Source: Dryomyza anilis (taxonomy: Eukaryota > Arthropoda > Insecta > Diptera > Dryomyzidae). Taken from it: a stretch of 64,000 nt of DNA. This document shows, piece after piece, positions 1 through 10,926 of the stretch (positions are counted from its first letter, which is position 1; each line of letters begins with the position of its first letter). The stretch lies in contig OX638131.1 of assembly GCA_951804985.1 (NCBI GenBank), positions 3,968,001 through 4,032,000 on the forward strand, in the 5' to 3' direction. A model generated the notes under the pieces. It worked only from the letters and a program-made list of their open reading frames with translations, was not told the origin of the DNA and did no database searches. The position numbers and the translations under genes were made by a program.

Positions 1-842
1 TTACGTTAATTCGAAAAAATGTATTTTTTGATTTCAATATTTTCATTAGACTAAATATAAATCATAATAAATATTATTTGAAAATGTTTAAATTTTTTTA
101 AACATTTTTAACTCTTTTCTTCACAAAATATGCCCACTGTGCTCTTCAAAAAAAACACAAATTGCTTTAAAATGATGTCAAATGTCAGAAACTACTTCGT
201 ATTATCAGTAACGTGTTAGCACTTTTTAGTCGAGTGCATAAATTAGGCAAAGCAGCTGGAACGAGCTGGCTTCTTTTCTCTCACAGACCACGTGATTTAA
301 TTTTTGTTCCCGCTGCCTTCAGCTAAAAATTCTTTCTGCCCGCATCACACCGCAAAATCCTTTAGTAATTATGAAATTTCAACTAATTTCGTGCACGAAA
401 TGTTGTAACTCGCAGCGGCAACGAGCTCTAAAATGAACCCTACTAAATCAGTTAAACCACGAAACACTCACACGACTCACACAGCGGCGGCAGTTTCTCT
501 CTCTCTCTCTGTCACACAAACACACACATATAGTGATGCCTATCAGCGTTCGTACCAGAGGGCGCCCCCCTCCGAGCAGCCATCAGCGAATTACGAGGAT
601 TTTGCGTTTAGAGATCATTTAAAGCCGCGAGCTCGCGTCGGTCTCAAATATGTGCAAAAACAAAACAAAAAAAAGCAACACGAAATAACAATGAAGAGAC
701 AGCTAAAGCGGAAATACTCTCCGACACACACACAGACACATTATAAACAAGTATGTGTTGGCACTTCCGGTGTGAATTGCAAAAATTGAGAATAAAAAAA
801 ATCAACAATGCTAGTTGCGAAAACACTAGAAAAAAAACAATC
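1..842. other. unique AT-rich non-coding DNA with CT and CA microsatellites
   Basis: No supported gene. A CT run followed by a CA run lies at about 496-530 and a CACACA run at 723-740. The 118-codon frame across 433-789 consists largely of these low-complexity runs. Confidence 0.5.
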
Positions 843-1262
843 AATTTTTCACTAGAAATTAAATTCTTCGATAAAAATTAATATTTTAACTAAAAATTCA
901 AATTTAAAATTTTCACTAAAATTCAAATTTTCAATAAAAATTCAACTTTTCACTAAAAATTCAATTTTGCACTAAAAATCAAATTTTCCCTGAAAGTGAA
1001 AATTTTACACTAAAAACTCAAAATTTCACTAAAAATTTAATTTTTAACTGAATATTAAATTTTTCACTAAAAATTAAATTTTTCAAATAATTTCAATTTT
1101 ACACTAAAAATTAAATTTTTCAAATAATTTCAATTTTACACTAAAAATTAAATTTTTCACTTAAAATTCAAATTTTCACAAAAATTAATATTTTTCACTA
1201 AAAATTCATTTTTTCACTAAATATTTGAGTTTCACTAAAAATTTTACGAAAAATTATCCAAA
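843..1262 (-). repeat. 19-bp AT-rich minisatellite array, reverse orientation
   Basis: Degenerate tandem copies of a unit read on the + strand as TTCACTAAAAATTCAAATT. This is the reverse complement of the unit in the longer array at 2991-4240. Copies differ by small indels of A or T. It is not coding. Confidence 0.85.
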
Positions 1263-2204
1263 TTGACAAATTTTCTATTGGGTCTGAAATGTCAGCAAAA
1301 ATAACTCATATAAAATTTCCCATTGTTTCCGGCATGAGTCTCTCTCATACCACCAACCGCGTGCTGTGTTGTGCGCTGTCATGCGGGCTGTTAATATTTT
1401 TAATATTTAAAAATTTAAATACTATGCTTATTATGTATTGTTTTTGGCATCATTGTAAATAGTATTTTATAGCGTGTAATTTAGTGATAAATTGTAGTCA
1501 TGCAATATTTAAATTTAGCGCGGTTTTTATGCGGATATTTGGTAAAGCATTAAATTTTGAACAAATAAATACATTTTTGTTTTAAATGCACAAAATATGT
1601 ATTTAGTGTAATTTAAACCATTCATTGTTCCATTGTTCTACTTGTATTTAAAATAAAATTATTTTATATATAATTTTCTACATTTTTTCTTGAAAAAAAT
1701 CGTGATTTCATTTATATTAGAAACCCCTAATCGCGAAATGGTTATTTTCATACTTTTTTCGTATTTTTTTATAACTTTGACTCGTTTAATATCCTCAAAT
1801 TTATCCTAAATTAGTCCTATCCTCCATTTAGCAGTCCACGAAAACTAATTCGCGATATCTCTCAGTTGGCTCTATCAAGATTTTATTTTCTAACATTATC
1901 CCATTTTTGGGTATTATTCTACCCAATAGCCATTAATGGGTTAAATTAAAAAAAAACAATAAGAATTTTTTGTATTTATAAAAGTCGAAAAACATCTAAA
2001 GCTGCTGCATTAATTTCCGTTGAGGGTTGTTAAAACTTTTGAACTTCCTCTACTTCAGCTTCTTCTGTGCATTCCTCGCGTAATGCATGCCGGATGAAGC
2101 ACATATTAAAATATTTTCAACAAAATTCAAGGAAAGTTCAATAAACCGCTAAAACGACTCTGATAGCTATTTGCAAAGCTATTAGACAAAAATCTCAAGA
2201 CAAT
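1263..2204. other. unique AT-rich non-coding DNA
   Basis: No gene seen. Near 1905-1948 the sequence GCCATTAATGGGTTAA matches the right end of the TTAA-flanked MITE family found at 2209 and 7368, and is probably a truncated copy. Confidence 0.45.
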
Positions 2205-2208
2205 TTAA

Positions 2209-2361
2209 CCCATTAAAGCCCAAGATCGAATATATAAAATTTTCAAAAATTAAATAATATAAAAGAGTTTTAAATGGCAGCGTGAAGAATATGTGCTCAC
2301 AGCTAGTGTCATCATCTATTAAAATTGATGACCCCTTTTGGGAACAACCGCCGTTAATGGA
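2209..2361. mobile_element. piggyBac-type MITE, copy 1
   Basis: A 153-bp element bounded by TTAA at 2205-2208 and 2362-2365, the target duplication expected of piggyBac transposition. The ends begin CCCATTAAAGCC and finish CGTTAATGG(A), which are imperfect inverted repeats. The copy at 7368-7525 shares both ends. There is no coding capacity. Confidence 0.7.
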
Positions 2362-2365
2362 TTAA

Positions 2366-2990
2366 AGCATTTCATAAGTACTACATGTGCGTTTGGCTGG
2401 ATTTGCGTGTGCTACGCTTTACTAAATATTTTCAGTAAAATAAAAATAATAAACAAACCCACTACATATGAGCAACATCAACACGCAACAATCCATCCAT
2501 GTTTGTTTAACAAAGTTGGCAACACTGCCGCCGTTTTCCGCTTCACTTGGCTGCTTAATTGAAAAGCGCCTTTGTACGACTCAGCGCAGACCCTTCAACG
2601 TCCAGATCCGCCCACCTTGCGCCATTTTCCGGCATCAGACGCCTCTTCTTCCACGCGCCTCGTACTCATTACCACAACAGGCAGCGGAGCTAAGTCGTTG
2701 CTGCGCTGCATTGCGTTTGTCTCTGCCAAGTGCATATGTAGTTCGTATGTGGTTCATGTTGTTTTTTGGCATTAGTTGGCAACACTACAAAGTTTAATGA
2801 CCACTGACCGGCGAACGACGGCAGCCAGCCAGCCACTCATCATCTGTTTATTGTTGTTGCTGGTTGTTGCTACGTAGTACTACGATGTCTGCTGCTAGCT
2901 TCGGAAGTTTATACAACAACAATGAAAACTAAAACAACCACAAGAGATCTTTAAATAGTTAAACATTGCATTTCGCAAATGAAGTAGCAA
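2366..2990. other. unique non-coding DNA, GC-richer island
   Basis: Mixed composition at about 2490-2900, with TTGTTGTTGCTGG-type triplets typical of fly intergenic or intronic DNA. Overlapping short frames exist in several registers, none with recognisable protein features. Confidence 0.4.
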
Positions 2991-4240
2991 AACTCAAAAT
3001 GAAAACTTTTCGATTGATATTTTCAAAATTTAATTTTAAATCGCGAAAATTTTAATTTTTAGTGTAAAATTGAATTTTTAGTGAAAAATTTAATTTTTAT
3101 TGAAAATTTAAATTTTTAGTGAAAATTTGAATTTTTTGTGAAAAATTGAATTTTTAGTGAAAATTTGAATTTTTAGTGAAAATTTGAATTTTTACTGAAA
3201 ATTTGAATTTTTTGTGAAAATTTGAATTTTTAGTTAAAATTTGAATTTTAGTGAAAATTTGAATTTTTAGTGAAAATTTGAATATTTAGTGAAATCTAAA
3301 TATTTGAATTTTTAGTGAAAAATTGAATTTTAAGTGAAAATTGGAATTTTTAGTGAAAATTTGATATTTTAGTGAAAATTTGAATTTTTAGTGAAAATTT
3401 GAATTTTTAGTAAAAATTTGAATTTTGTAGTGAAAATTTGAATTTTTAGTGAAAATTTGAATTTTAATGAAAAATTTAAATTTTAATGAAAAATTTAAAT
3501 TTTAATGAAAAATTTAATTTGTAGTGAAAAATGAAATTTTTAGTGAAAATTTGATATTTTAGTGAAAATTTGAATTTTTAGTGAAAATTTGAATTTTTAG
3601 TAAAAATTTGAATTTTGTAGTGAAAATTTGAATTTTTAGTGAAAATTTGAATTTTTAGTAAAAATTTGAATTTTGTAGTGAAAATTTGAATTTTTAGTGA
3701 AAATTTAGATTTGAATTTTTAGTGAAAATTTAGATTTGAATTTTTAGTGAAAAATTGAATTTTTAAAGAAAATTTTAATTTTTAGTGAAAATTTTAATTT
3801 TTAATAAAAATTTGAATTTTGTAGTGAAAATTTGAATTTTGAAAAATTTAATTTTTAGTGAAAATTCAATTTTTAGTGATAAATTAATTTTTTGGGCATA
3901 AATCGGAATTTTTAGTGAAAATTGAATTTTTAGTGAAAATTGAATTTTTAGTGAATTTTTTTTTATTTTTGAAAAATTGAATTTTTAGTGAAAATTTGAA
4001 TTTTTAGTGAATAATTTGATTTTTTAGTGAAAAGTTGAATTTTTAGTGATAAATTAATTTTTTGGGCATAAATCGGAATTTTTAGTGAAAATTTGAATTT
4101 TTAGTAAAAATTTGAATTTTTAGTAAACATTTTATTTTTTAGTGAAAATTTGAATTTTTAGTAAAAAATTGAATTTTTAGTGAAAAATTAAATTTTTAGT
4201 GAAAATTTGAATTTTTAGTGAAATTGATTTTTAAAATTTT
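2991..4240 (+). repeat. 19-bp AT-rich minisatellite array, forward orientation
   Basis: About 1.25 kb of tandem units close to AATTTGAATTTTTAGTGAA, with point changes and small indels. Two higher-order duplications are visible, for example the GGGCATAAATCGGAATT block at 3894 and again at 4064. It is the same family as 843-1262 in the opposite orientation. Confidence 0.9.
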
Positions 4241-5524
4241 GTAAATTTTAATTTAAAATTTTGTTATTTGTTGAGTTAATTTTGAAATTTAATTTATCAC
4301 TGTATAATATTTTAGACTTGTCCTCTGAGGTTCATTTAAAGCCTTCAATATCTAATTATTAAATCTATAACCTTTTCTGCACCCTTTCACTGATATGGCA
4401 CCATGTCGTAGATTAACTACAGCTTTCATCCACTTTACCTGGACCTCGTACCTATTCCGGTGCCTTAGCTTTTGCCTTACCTGGTGCCGCCCTGCAACTG
4501 CACTGTGTAGTTCAACGCACTCTACTCTGTTAGTATTTTATAAATTAATTAAAGACCCTTCAAATGGCACTTGCCACATAAATAAATTACCCAAAGGCAA
4601 TAAATTGCACAATGCAAAATGCATTTCCGGTCAACGTTTTAAGCAAATAACGACAAAATAAATAACAAGAACTATAACCAGGTTTCACAATAAGCAAAAG
4701 CAAAAAAGGACCAACCAAAGGGCTAACAAATAAATCAACAAAAAGTTCTACAAATTACAACAAATAATACAATGCAATAAATAAAATCAAATATTAAAGC
4801 AGGAAACGGATTTTCGCACAGCAACCATTTAATCAAGCGTTTTGTTGGTTTATTTAATTCAAAGGACATTTTTATGAGGTAAATGTGAAGTAGTTGTTTT
4901 CGTTCTTGGGAGGCACTTATTTTTATGGCTGCACAAATTGTTCTCTAATTATGAGGCTATGAATGGCACTTTAGTGCATAGAGGCGGCTACCTAAACGCA
5001 AACTAAAGAAAACTTAATTGTTAGTATTATGTAAAAGCAATTGAAATTGTTTTAGTTTAATATGGTTATAATGTGATTATAATATGGTAATTATGATTGT
5101 GCTAAACGATGAGATTGATGCAATAATATCGGGAGGGTATTGATAAACTTAAATATGTTTCTCTGCCTTTCTTGTTGAAAACCTTTTCATGTTCTGATCT
5201 AAATCTGATCTAAAGTGAATCAAGTTTTTATGATTATATAAAATATGCACTATAATTTTTGGGATTAATATTTTTGTAATTTCGCAAACATTTTAACATG
5301 ATTGTACCAAAATATCTTAAGGTAAATGGCAACAAACAAATGGCAAATGACGACAACTAATTCACAATTTCATGAGTTTTTAAATTTGAAACATTAAATT
5401 TGTATTAATTAATTTATATCAATTCAGATATGACAGAAAATCTATTAAAATATCGTTCTAACCGGAGTTAAAATAATTTTTATTGGTGAAAACGAAAATA
5501 TTTGACAGAAACTTTATTCTGAAA
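4241..5524. other. unique AT-rich non-coding DNA
   Basis: No gene, RNA gene or clear repeat seen. The 88-codon frame at 4395-4661 has no recognisable features. Confidence 0.4.
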
Positions 5525-5606
5525 GTTAGGCTATCTGCCAGTTAACAAACCTACAGATAAATTTTAACGTAACCGAACATTGTGAAAACGGCCGTAAATA
5601 TGAAAC
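5525..5606. mobile_element. decayed MITE end related to the 15965 element
   Basis: The segment ends with ACATTGTGAAAACGGCCGTAA, which closely matches the right end of the PIF/Harbinger-like MITE at 15965-16072 (ACATTGTGAAAACGGGCCTAA). The left end is not clear. Confidence 0.4.
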
Positions 5607-5610
5607 ATAT

Positions 5611-6141
5611 TGTTACGAAAATTCAGTCTACGAAAAACTGTTCTATGAGTTCGTATCGCTGGATTGTGTACAAAATAAAAACACACTAATATTTGGTTTT
5701 AACTAGTATTAATTAACTTTATTTACTTAAATAACAACTTAATAACAATCACTTATAATCACTGTTGTATTACTACAATTTATCTTTACAATGTTCGCTC
5801 ACGAGATGCACTAATTTACTATCAAATCACAACTGAAGTGCTGTACCTCAGATGCGGCTCCCTTATATACTGCATGCATCAGTTCGACACGTTTCGACAA
5901 GCTTCGACTTGTTTCGAGAACCTTCTACTTCGTTTCGTGAATGACGCATGCTATTGGCATCTCATTCGCACTCATGTGTTTTAATGCGCTGATCTTCCAT
6001 GTCCTTCTCGCACACTGCCTCAGTGCGCTGAATGATATTTCGTTTCTTTCTAACACATGCTTAGTGCGCTGAATTGTCTTGCGTCTCATTAATTATTGTT
6101 GATTGCTTGCACTATGGGGCAAATTACATCTTTTCGTAACA
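5611..6141 (-). mobile_element. solo LTR of a gypsy-type retrotransposon
   Basis: A 531-bp segment starts TGTTACGAAAA and ends TTTTCGTAACA, that is TG...CA with short inverted ends. It is flanked by a direct 4-bp duplication, ATAT (5607-5610 and 6142-6145). Read on the minus strand it has a TATA box (GTATATAAGGGAGCC) and then an AATAAA before its end, the layout of an LTR with U3, R and U5. No internal retrotransposon sequence adjoins it, so it is most simply a solo LTR left by recombination. The 4-bp duplication fits the gypsy group. Confidence 0.8.
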
Positions 6142-6145
6142 ATAT

Positions 6146-7363
6146 CAATAGATTGAAGCAATAATGTTGAGCGAGTAAAAAAAAATTATATCAAAAATAT
6201 TTTCTCTTTCTTAATTAAAAGCGGATCATGTATAAAATCAAAAGTATAAAATGATTTTGTGCAACTATATAACTGGTTGGCTATTTTTTTTTTTTTTTTA
6301 TTTATTTCCAATGTAATTACTAAGCCTTCATTTTTATTATTTATCATTTTTTAGACTTAAAGCGAATCGCGTTTTTTCTGAATTGAATGCAGTTCATACT
6401 GTTATGATTGTGGCAAACGAACGACACGATACTTTGTGTCAAACATATAACAAGACTAAAAATTATAATATTGACATCGTTCTTTGCTCTTCCCTAGAAA
6501 AACATTTCCCAATTAGGGTAACCATGATCATGTTTTTCATATAACTGGTCGGTTTATGACAAGGAAAATATTCAATAATCACTACCCGATCATGACTCTA
6601 TTACAATTTGTAATAGGGTTGGTTTTTTGATTATGAATATGATTGATACAATTATTCAAATTATAAATCTATATTTATGAAAACATTTCAATAAATAAAA
6701 TATTTAGGAAATAAGTGAAATAAGTTTAAGTCTATCATTTTATTTTAATGACACTTAGTTATTTCATTATTCTATTTTATCTTTAGTTATTTCATTAGTT
6801 ATTTCATTATTCTATTTTATATTTACTATCAATCATATTATTATTCTAATAATCATCTTTTATTTATTATAAAAATCATTCATTATTTCTCTCATAAATC
6901 GCAATCATAAAAGATTTTTGTATCAATTTATAAGTGGCACAATTATTTTGTAAAATAGAAAATTACTGTGACAATCAACTATAATCAATATTATAAATTT
7001 TGTTTGTCACAATTAAGTTATTATATTTTTTTCTGCATGTAATTTAAAATGAAGTACTTGTTATTATTTGGCTGCGGTCACAGTTCGACCGTTGTAGAAT
7101 ACAAAAAAATATGCATATTATACATTAATAATTTATAAAAACTTATGAAAAAATGCAGCTGATAATTCTTATAAAAATATGTTAAAAAATTTGGATAAAA
7201 ATTCATAACAAACTTTATAAAAAATATGCGATAAAAATTCAGACAAATGATGCGCATAAAAAAAACGTATTTTCTTCATGGCAAAAATTTAACAGCTGTT
7301 AAAGTAGAATTTATTATTATGTTCAGCATAATTTCCAAAAAAATGCTTTTTTACGCGGCATGC
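6146..7363. other. AT-rich non-coding DNA with a dispersed repeat fragment
   Basis: The segment at about 6544-6612 (TTATGACAAGGAAAAT ... ATCATGACTCTATTACAATT) is repeated in altered form at 10836-10912. Around 6735-6830 there is local duplication of TAGTTATTTCATTATTCTAT. No gene seen. Confidence 0.5.
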
Positions 7364-7367
7364 TTAA

Positions 7368-7525
7368 CCCATTAAAGCCTAAGCGCAAAATTATGAAATA
7401 CATTATCTTGACCATGATGTTTTATACAATATATATTTTATAAAATATATAAAAAATTAATGCATAATTAGCACAAAAGCAGGAAATATCGCTGTTTTCG
7501 TTTAGTCACCATCGGCGTTAAAGGG
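7368..7525. mobile_element. piggyBac-type MITE, copy 2
   Basis: A 158-bp element between TTAA at 7364-7367 and 7526-7529. Its ends CCCATTAAAGCC and GGCGTTAAAGGG form inverted repeats. It belongs to the same family as 2209-2361. Confidence 0.75.
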
Positions 7526-7529
7526 TTAA

Positions 7530-8980
7530 ACCCAACAGACAACGCCATTTGGGATGCTGTGGTGTTGTGTAGTGTAGTGTGGTGGGTTGTGTTCTATGCG
7601 CTGTGTGCGTCACTTAAAGTGGCTGTAAACGCGGAATTTCACATAATATAAATTTTGTCAAATATTTTCGAGCAATGTCAACGACGAAGCAGAGTACGGC
7701 AGCAACGACAACAACAGTGTCAGCAATATGCATGTTGCTGCTACTGATTTTGCTGCTCTCGCGTTGCCAACTGTGCGTTGATTTTTCGATTTAGATATTT
7801 TTATTATTATTTTCTTTTTTTTATATTTTTAGCATATATCTTTTTTTTGTAAATTTTTTATTTGATTTTGTCAGTCAAGCAACACACGTCATTTGATCGA
7901 CATTCGTTTTACTCGACTTCTTTTGTGCTTGCTCTTTTTTTTTGTCTGTCAAGAAGAAAATTTCTTCTTCCGCTTGTTATTGTTTTTCTGACTTTATTAA
8001 GTTTTTGTTATGTTTTTCAAATTTTCTATTTTCTTAGCGTTTAAGTTTTTCTTTATACTTGTTTTTTTTGGCAATTTATCAATTGTTGACGATGACAGGC
8101 ATTTATCGCGCACATTGAAGCCAGCAACATATTCTGTGTTGCTGCCACCGAAGAAGTAAAAGAAGATGCTGATAATGATAATGCATAGAATATGATTTAA
8201 AGTAAATAAAAAAAATAAAAAACCGTGTCAATATTAGCTTGTTTTGTTGTTTATTATAACACATTACTTGGTACATAGTCCAAGGCAATACGATTTTCAT
8301 AAGACGCATAGCTGTCTCAGTTGGTCTGACAAACTGTCAGTCACTCTAGCTGTCAGTGGGCTCAAGCCATGCCAAAGCAAATCAAGCCAAGTAGAATTCT
8401 GGGTTAATAACGCATTAGAAATTGTTCCACTGATCGCAAAGAAATCGAAATCACAGCGTGCTTTTGCCAAGAATATCTTGGTTTTTTTCTTATTTATTGT
8501 AATAGGTACAATTTAAACGGCATATCGTCGATCAGTTGTGGGCTAATTGAGCTAGCTACCTAATCTATTTTAAGGTCAGGGCGAAACTGTTACGAAAAAC
8601 GTATTCATTTTGTATATGGTGAAATTATATAAACGCTTTTGCGGTTCTATTAAAAAAAACAACTGATTTATAGCAATGACTAATTAATAAAACTTTAAAA
8701 TTTTGTGAAATATATGTCGGAAATAATTTGGAATAATGTTGATTCATTCATATTTTTATGTCTGTCATTTGAAGATTCTCCTATATAATTTATGTGCAGA
8801 AGTTTTAATATAAAAACTGCCAGTAAAGTTTAAGAATGTGAATCTGACTTATAGATACCCAGTGTATTTTCGGCAAATACACAGAAAATTAAAGATTTTG
8901 GAAGTGTTTAGTAGGATTTTGTGGATTTTTAAAGACAGAATCGATGCATATTTTGGGTGTTGACAACAAAAAGGCAGCTT
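7530..8980. other. unique non-coding DNA
   Basis: Triplet-rich fly-like sequence at 7680-7780 and 8100-8180, and T-rich sequence at 7790-8080. Several short frames exist; none has protein-like features or splice context that I can support. Confidence 0.4.
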
Positions 8981-9340
8981 CACAGAAAAAAATAATCAAC
9001 GTAAATATAGCAAGCGACATTAATAGCATTCATTAATCAATCCAGCAATGAAATTCACTAATTTAATGAACACGCTTGCTATTCTTCGTTAATTCAGCAA
9101 TGCCGTTTGCTAATATGAACATTTGTACATCAATGCAGCAAATAATTTTGTCGGTGTAGTTTTTATTATAATTGCTGTAATTTTAACATTAACTAATTCG
9201 CTGCATTCACGTACAAATATTCATATTAGCAAACGAAATTGCTGAAGAATAGCAATTGTTTTTATTAAAGTAGTGAATTTCATTGCTGGATTGATTAATG
9301 AATGCAATTAATGTCGATTGCGTCGATTATTTTTTCTGTG
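8981..9340. mobile_element. palindromic MITE with long inverted arms
   Basis: The left arm starts CACAGAAAAAAATAATCAAC and the right arm ends GTCGATTATTTTTTCTGTG. The arms then continue pairing through blocks such as ATTCATTAATCAATCCAGCA and its reverse complement, so nearly all 360 bp folds back on itself. No obvious target duplication and no coding capacity. Confidence 0.75.
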
Positions 9341-10090
9341 TTGATAGACATCAACCCTGAACATTTGTGTGTTTGACAGAAAAATGCACCACATATTAAA
9401 AAAAAAAATTACATATATTATTTGTGGGTAAATGTGCGATTTAAGGTACTGATTTTGAAGTTGGGGTTTAAATTTGAAGGGTATGGGATTTGAAATGTCT
9501 CAAAAATGAATACAAAGCACAAAAAATACGTATTTTTTTCTTGTTATCACTTGAATGCCAGATTTTATAATATATAGATGACTTCTAATAGTAGCGGAGC
9601 TTTGGGTAAAGTGGGATAATATGTGAAATTACAATTTTTGGACATGTTTTTGTACTTTGGAAAAATAAAACAATTGTTAAGTGCTTCTTAATATGGCAAC
9701 AACTTTTTGATCTATGGTTATAATCAAATTAAAACCGTTTTATTGCAATTCGAGAACAAGTGAAAGTTAAAATGTTTTGAATTTTTTTTTAGAGTGCTGT
9801 TGTTTGCTATCAGAAATTGTGAATTTTTGTCGTTTTTAATTAGGAAATTATGTTTATAATTATCCGATGTTGTATATCTTTTGAAATATAAACGGTTTTT
9901 GGAAATAATTTAACATTGATTAAATGGTGCTAAGTTATGATCAAATGGCGATATTGGGGTAAAGTGGGAAACGCTTTTTAGGGTAAAGTGGAAAACGTAA
10001 TTTAAGCAATATTTGTTGCAATTTTTATGAAAATGTAGTGTTATATGATTTATTTAATTGGTTTAGCCAATAAAAAACTTCAATCGAGGC

Positions 10091-10195
10091 TACAAACCAA
10101 TGAAAAGCAATATTTTGACTTCCCCTGAGATAAGATCTGAATTGCAAAAGAAAGCCGAGAAGCAAAAAGATTCTTTAAAATCATCGGAAGAATAA
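10091..10195 (+). pseudogene. transposase C-terminal remnant (DDE_1/pogo-like)
   Basis: Thirty-four codons and a TAA read as a lysine- and glutamate-rich tail with KSNILTSPEIRSELQKKAEK, similar in style to the end of CENP-B/pogo-type transposases. Upstream the frame soon becomes AT-rich noise, so only a fragment remains. It lies inside an element with GTAAAGTGGG termini. Confidence 0.4.
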
Positions 10196-10320
10196 GAATT
10201 TTGTAAAATTTGCATGAAAAAGAGCCAAAGATTTTATATTTCAACAATTGCAGTTCACTGAATTGTTGAAATTTAATTTCTTTGGCATTTTTTTATGTAA
10301 ATTGTACAAAATTCTTATTC
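10190..10320. repeat. 131-bp hairpin inside the pogo-like remnant
   Basis: The left arm begins GAATAAGAATTTTGTAAAAT and the right arm ends TTGTACAAAATTCTTATTC. They pair almost throughout around a short centre near 10250-10260 (GCAGTTCACTG). It starts beside the stop codon of the transposase remnant and may be a nested MITE or part of the element. Confidence 0.7.
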
Positions 10321-10835
10321 TGTGTACCAACTTGATGACTAGCAACTACACCTCTCTACATTGTCACTCAGAATATTTTGACTAGCAGTAAATACACAAT
10401 TTATTTCGTATTTTCTTAACATAACTACCGAGGTGTTTTTAAATTTAAACTTTTATTTATTTTTTATGCATTATCATTAATATTTTATTACCTTATTATA
10501 ATTTTTGTATCCTTAATATATTTGACATTGTGATAAAAAAAAAAAACAAAACATGAAAAGGAAAGGAAAGACTTAAAGCATTTTGGTAAACATTTTGAAG
10601 TTTCCCACTTTACCCAAGGATTTTTCAAGAGGTCCGAAATTGAGCTGATTTGAAAAATCGCTCAATACTCATTTAAAAATCATATAAATGGTATTCTCTT
10701 AATGCAAAAAGTTAGATCATGAACCAGTCTATGAAAAAGAACCTTCAAAAGAATTTAAAAATGTGTTCAATTGTGAAAAATTAGGAAAATCAAAACGTGC
10801 CCCACTTTACGCCAGGCTCCCATAACTTCTACATA

Positions 10836-10912
10836 AAAAAATCGGCTTATGACAGGGAAAACAATTGAATGATCAGTTTCCTATCATGACTCTATTACAA
10901 TTTGTTTTATGG
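10836..10912 (+). repeat. dispersed repeat fragment, second copy
   Basis: The sequence TTATGACAGGGAAAAC ... ATCATGACTCTATTACAATT matches 6544-6612 with scattered changes. The parent element is not identified. Confidence 0.5.
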
Positions 10913-10926
10913 AACTCCAGCATAAG

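Larger units (their letters stand above)
9597..10826 (+). mobile_element. decayed pogo/Tigger-like DNA transposon
   Basis: The ends are imperfect inverted repeats. The left end reads GGAGCTTTGGGTAAAGTGGG; the right end, on the minus strand, reads GGAGCCTGGCGTAAAGTGGG. A TA on each side could be the target duplication. GGGTAAAGTGGG recurs inside at about 9957 and 9980. A short frame at about 10076-10195 reads like the basic C-terminal tail of DDE_1 (pogo/Tigger/jerky-like) transposases (GYKPMKSNILTSPEIRSELQ, then a K/E-rich tail and a stop). The rest of the transposase is gone. Family assignment is an inference. Confidence 0.5.

Noticed and set aside
433..789. 118-codon frame near the window start
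   Set aside because: Mostly translated CT/CA microsatellites.
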